From Thermodesulfobacteriota bacterium (GTDB lineage: Bacteria > Desulfobacterota > Anaeroferrophillalia > Anaeroferrophillales > Tharpellaceae), in NCBI GenBank assembly GCA_024762675.1, contig JANTGZ010000018.1, positions 1 to 33,001 on the forward strand: a DNA stretch of 33,001 bases, read 5' to 3'. Below the pieces are notes generated by a model. It saw nothing but the letters and a program-made list of their open reading frames with translations. It was not told the origin of the DNA and searched no databases. Below are positions 30,534-33,001 of the stretch, one piece after another. Numbering within the stretch: position 1 is the first letter of the stretch; the number at the start of each line of letters is the position of its first letter. The position numbers and the translations under genes were made by a program.

Positions 30534-31817
30534 ATGAACCTACCCTGGCTGCCTGAGACTAAACTTTTGTTGATTGAGGAGGGGCGTCTGCTCTTTCTCA
30601 GGTTGCGGCGGAGTTTTGGTGGTCGTGCTCGAGTGGTGGAGCAAAAGGAGTACGCTCTGCCCCGGCCCGAAGATTTCGGAGTTGCGGTCGCGGCCATGAA
30701 GAGTGATTGCTTGCCGCGCCTTGATGACCTCCTGTTGTTGGGCCTGCCCCTTGAAATTTTTACGATTGTGCACTTTACTCTGCCCCTGGCCGCAGCCGAG
30801 AACCTTGATGATGCGGTTGGCTATGAGTTGATGCGCCATGTCCCGCATGATCTTGAAGGGCTCTACTGGTGTTACCGTTGCAATGAAGAGGAGGGGCGGT
30901 TGGCGGTCAGCGTCACCCTGGCGGCACGCTCTCGGGTGCAAAGTTACCTGGCGGCTTTTACAGCTTTAGGCCTCAACCTTTCGGCGGTGTTTCCGGCTCT
31001 TTTTCTCCTGGCCTGGATGGTTCAAGAGCCCGGCCTCTTTCTTGGTGGTGGATCCGGGCACAACGAAATGGTGCTTTTTGACGGCCAGGCCGTAAATTTC
31101 CAGGCTTTTGAGAGTGTCGAAGGCGATACTGCCGGGACCGGTTTTCTGTTGCACAATCTGCCTCTGGCCGAGAATCGCGGCCAGGCTTTAGAGAAAGCTT
31201 TTTTATGGTCGCCTGCGGCGGGCATGGCCGAGAGTCTGGCCCGGTTGCGACCGGGGCTGGCGGTTTCGGAAATTAATAACTTGCCGGAGAACTTGAGCCT
31301 GGACTGGTCCGGTTTTCCCTATAGTATAGATCTTATCTCACCCCAGGTTCTGCGACGGCGGCGGCTCTGGTTTAAGTTTGAGGTTGCAGCCGTACTTTTT
31401 CTGCTGGTGGCTCTGATCGGCCAACCCCTGGCGGTCCTGGCCGGTAAGCGTCGCCATCTGCAGAAACTTGAAAAAAGGTTGGCGGTTGTTCGTTTGGAGG
31501 CTGATAAACTCAGCGGTATTCGGAAGCAGAATCAGGCGACCATCAGCCATTTCGAGACGCTCTCCGGGCTGGTTCGGGAGCAGTCGGTGACGATCGACCT
31601 TTTAAAAGAGCTCACCGAGGTGATTCCTCAGGATACCTGGCTCAGATCCCTGGCAATTCGCGCCCGAAAAATCCATCTTCAGGGAACCTCGGCCTCGGCT
31701 ACGACCGTGGTCAAGTCCCTTGAAGACTCCCCCCTTTTTAAAGGGGTTCACTTCGACTCTCCCGTGGTCAAAAAAGGGAGCAGTGAAACCTTCAAAATTG
31801 TCGTGGAGTTGGAATAG
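30534..31817 (+). CDS. gspL: Type II secretion protein GspL (with PilN-like C-terminal part)
   Basis: A 427-residue bitopic protein. The first about 270 residues form the cytoplasmic actin-like fold of GspL (PETKLLLIEEGRLLFLRLRR, LGLPLEIFTIVHFTLPLAAA, AVGYELMRHVPHDLEGLYW) that binds GspE. One helix (FKFEVAAVLFLLVALIGQPL, about 280-300) crosses the membrane. The periplasmic part has a coiled coil and a PilN/ferredoxin-like domain (LLKELTEVIPQDTWLRSLAI). The ATG at 30534 has no Shine-Dalgarno site: the bases before it are AACTGTCAACCCC, from the tandem repeat. No better start exists nearby in frame. Translation may be weak or depend on other signals. Confidence 0.87.
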   Translation: MNLPWLPETKLLLIEEGRLLFLRLRRSFGGRARVVEQKEYALPRPEDFGVAVAAMKSDCLPRLDDLLLLGLPLEIFTIVHFTLPLAAAENLDDAVGYELMRHVPHDLEGLYWCYRCNEEEGRLAVSVTLAARSRVQSYLAAFTALGLNLSAVFPALFLLAWMVQEPGLFLGGGSGHNEMVLFDGQAVNFQAFESVEGDTAGTGFLLHNLPLAENRGQALEKAFLWSPAAGMAESLARLRPGLAVSEINNLPENLSLDWSGFPYSIDLISPQVLRRRRLWFKFEVAAVLFLLVALIGQPLAVLAGKRRHLQKLEKRLAVVRLEADKLSGIRKQNQATISHFETLSGLVREQSVTIDLLKELTEVIPQDTWLRSLAIRARKIHLQGTSASATTVVKSLEDSPLFKGVHFDSPVVKKGSSETFKIVVELE

Positions 31818-31821
31818 TGCC

Positions 31822-32388
31822 ATGAAGAGCTTGGAATTTTTCTCAGATATATTCAGGCGGAGGGAATTTTTACTGGCCTTGGCGGGAATCTTGCTGGTAT
31901 TGGTCATCGGCCGCTCCGGCCTCGGATTTTACCAGGATAAAAATCGGGCTTTAGATGATGAAATCGCCCTTAAACAACTCCAGTATGAAAAGTTCAGTCG
32001 CCTGGTCGCCCGGCAGCAGGAGTTTGTTGCTCTCGATCAGGCTTTAAAGAAGTTTGACCAGGAGGTTAAGGCCCGTCACCTGGTTCAGGGAGAGACTCCA
32101 ACCTTGACCGAGGTTCAATTCCAGAACCTGCTGCAGACCCTGGCGCGTGAAAGTGCGGTCGATGTGCGAACGACAAAAGTTCTGCCCGAGATAAAAAAAG
32201 ATGGAATTACGATGTTGCGCCTGCGTTTGAGTTGTCGGGCCGAGATCGGGGCGGTAAAGGATTTTTTGATCAAGATTAATAATAGCGATAAATTTATCTT
32301 TCTTCAGGAACTTGAGGTCAAAACCATAAGCCGCCGGGAGAAACGCTACTACTACCTGAATGCTGTTGTGACCGCCCTCACTGTATAG
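31822..32388 (+). CDS. gspM: Type II secretion protein GspM
   Basis: A 188-residue bitopic protein: short cytoplasmic start MKSLEFFSDIFRR, a membrane helix (EFLLALAGILLVLVIG, about 14-29), a coiled-coil stretch (DEIALKQLQYEKFSRLVARQ) and a small PilO/GspM-like domain ending in YYYLNAVVTALTV. GspM pairs with GspL in the inner-membrane platform. The frame extends upstream into gspL, but the ATG at 31822 correctly places the cytoplasmic tail and helix and lies four bases after the gspL stop. Confidence 0.83.
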   Translation: MKSLEFFSDIFRRREFLLALAGILLVLVIGRSGLGFYQDKNRALDDEIALKQLQYEKFSRLVARQQEFVALDQALKKFDQEVKARHLVQGETPTLTEVQFQNLLQTLARESAVDVRTTKVLPEIKKDGITMLRLRLSCRAEIGAVKDFLIKINNSDKFIFLQELEVKTISRREKRYYYLNAVVTALTV

Positions 32389-32419
32389 CGCTTGATGGTT
32401 TCGCAAAAAGTCAAAAATC

Positions 32420-32433
32420 TGACGAATCCGTCA
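32420..32433 (+). other. Small hairpin in the gspM-gspC gap
   Basis: TGACG and CGTCA pair around an AATC loop. It is preceded by TGATGGTTTCGCAAAAAGTC (32394-32413), which resembles, from memory, a dispersed intergenic repeat of deltaproteobacteria. There is no T-run, so it is not a terminator. Only one copy is seen in this window. Confidence 0.25.
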
Positions 32434-32452
32434 TCGAAGTAAAGGAAAACAG

Positions 32453-33001
32453 ATGATTAAATGGGCTCCATCCCGGGCCGGGCTCTCTCTTCTTTTTTTA
32501 TTTTTAGGGCTTGTGGTGCTGGTTTTCGACCGGTATACCTACAAGCGTTATTCCGGGGCTGAGATCGCTTATTCTAACAAAGCCACCCCGGCTGTTGCCG
32601 GCACGGCAGTCCAGGCGACGATAAAAGAGTTAAGTTCAAAACTTTTAAAGCCTGATGTCGGAGCCGGGCGTTATGCGGTGACGGCTGACAAAAACCTTTT
32701 TGCCGCCAATCGTAAGGCCTGGCAGGCTCCGACTCCAGCTCCGGCAGATACCGGAAAAAAAGATGAAGCAGTTGCTCCTGAAGTTTCTCCAAAGAGGCGG
32801 GATGTCGTTCTCTATGGAACCTATCTGGCCGGCTCGGTCAAAAAAGCGATGCTTCATTTCAAGCGTTTTCGTCAAGGGCGGATGCTGGTGGCCGAAGGGG
32901 AGCAGGCTAAAGATGAGGCGGCCGGCGATTCCGGTCGCCGCAAGACACCGGTCTATACGGTTCTTAAGGTTGAAGCAAAAAAAGTTACGTTGAAAGATGA
33001 G
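32453..33001 (+). CDS. gspC: Type II secretion protein GspC (3' end outside window)
   Basis: An open frame of 183 codons from ATG 32453 to the window edge without a stop. AAAGGA lies about six bases before the start. The protein has a short cytoplasmic start (MIKWAPSRAG), one membrane helix (LSLLFLFLGLVVLVF, about 11-25), a periplasmic linker, and the homology-region signature of GspC: VTADKNLFAANRKAW, then VVLYGTYLAGSVKKAMLHFK and TPVYTVLKVEAKKVTLKDE. A Pro/Ala/Lys-rich loop lies between the two parts. GspC links the inner-membrane platform to the GspD secretin, which would be expected next. Whether a PDZ domain follows cannot be seen. Confidence 0.83.
   Translation, partial: MIKWAPSRAGLSLLFLFLGLVVLVFDRYTYKRYSGAEIAYSNKATPAVAGTAVQATIKELSSKLLKPDVGAGRYAVTADKNLFAANRKAWQAPTPAPADTGKKDEAVAPEVSPKRRDVVLYGTYLAGSVKKAMLHFKRFRQGRMLVAEGEQAKDEAAGDSGRRKTPVYTVLKVEAKKVTLKDE

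Noticed and set aside
1-33001. tRNA, rRNA, phage or plasmid replication genes, transposases
   Set aside because: None was recognisable on either strand.

Overview
The window looks like a chromosomal segment of a Gram-negative bacterium, most likely a deltaproteobacterium in the wide sense (Desulfuromonadia or a related Desulfobacterota lineage). That placement is an inference from gene content: MopRP-type Cys/Asp metal-binding repeats in a secreted protein, a TMTC-like GT-C protein with TPRs, a WbsX-family protein, and a type II secretion operon ordered E-F-G-H-I-J-K-L-M-C. No rRNA or marker gene fixes the taxon. Every recognised gene is on the + strand.

Region 1 (1-15802) is a surface-polysaccharide locus. 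It starts inside an AlgI-like MBOAT O-acyltransferase and continues with an AlgJ/AlgX-like SGNH acetyltransferase. Then come a GT2-GT4 fusion with a coiled coil, a GT4, a WbsX/GH99-like protein, a GT2, a small methyltransferase, a second GT2-GT4 fusion whose GT2 half has lost its catalytic motifs, a GalE-like epimerase, a third (intact) GT2-GT4 fusion and a WbpV-like SDR reductase. Most genes touch or overlap, so it reads as one or two long transcripts that build and O-acetylate a glycan. No flippase, polymerase or initiating transferase is inside the window.

Region 2 (15803-19247) holds one separately transcribed gene: a good sigma70-like promoter, a signal-peptide protein, and a strong GNRA-loop terminator. 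The protein has two copies of a beta-rich domain with two MopRP repeats between them, then four repeats of about 108 residues. A single in-frame TGA interrupts the first domain, and the frame stays open and homologous on both sides.

Region 3 (19248-23791) encodes a TMTC-like GT-C glycosyltransferase with TPRs, a DPM1-like GT2, a membrane-anchored TPR protein and an O-antigen-ligase-family (Wzy_C) protein. Start and stop codons overlap throughout. The last gene overlaps the start of gspE, so this set is joined to the secretion operon.

Region 4 (23770-33001) is a type II secretion operon: gspE, gspF, gspG, gspH, gspI, gspJ, gspK, gspL, gspM and a gspC cut by the window edge. It has been invaded twice. 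A GxxExxY gene bounded by inverted repeats lies between gspF and gspG. A REP/BIME-like palindromic element plus a 7-bp tandem repeat lies between gspK and gspL. The proposed picture is a locus that makes a glycan, may attach sugars to exported molecules, and exports proteins across the outer membrane. The link between the glycan genes and secretion is inferred from gene order only.
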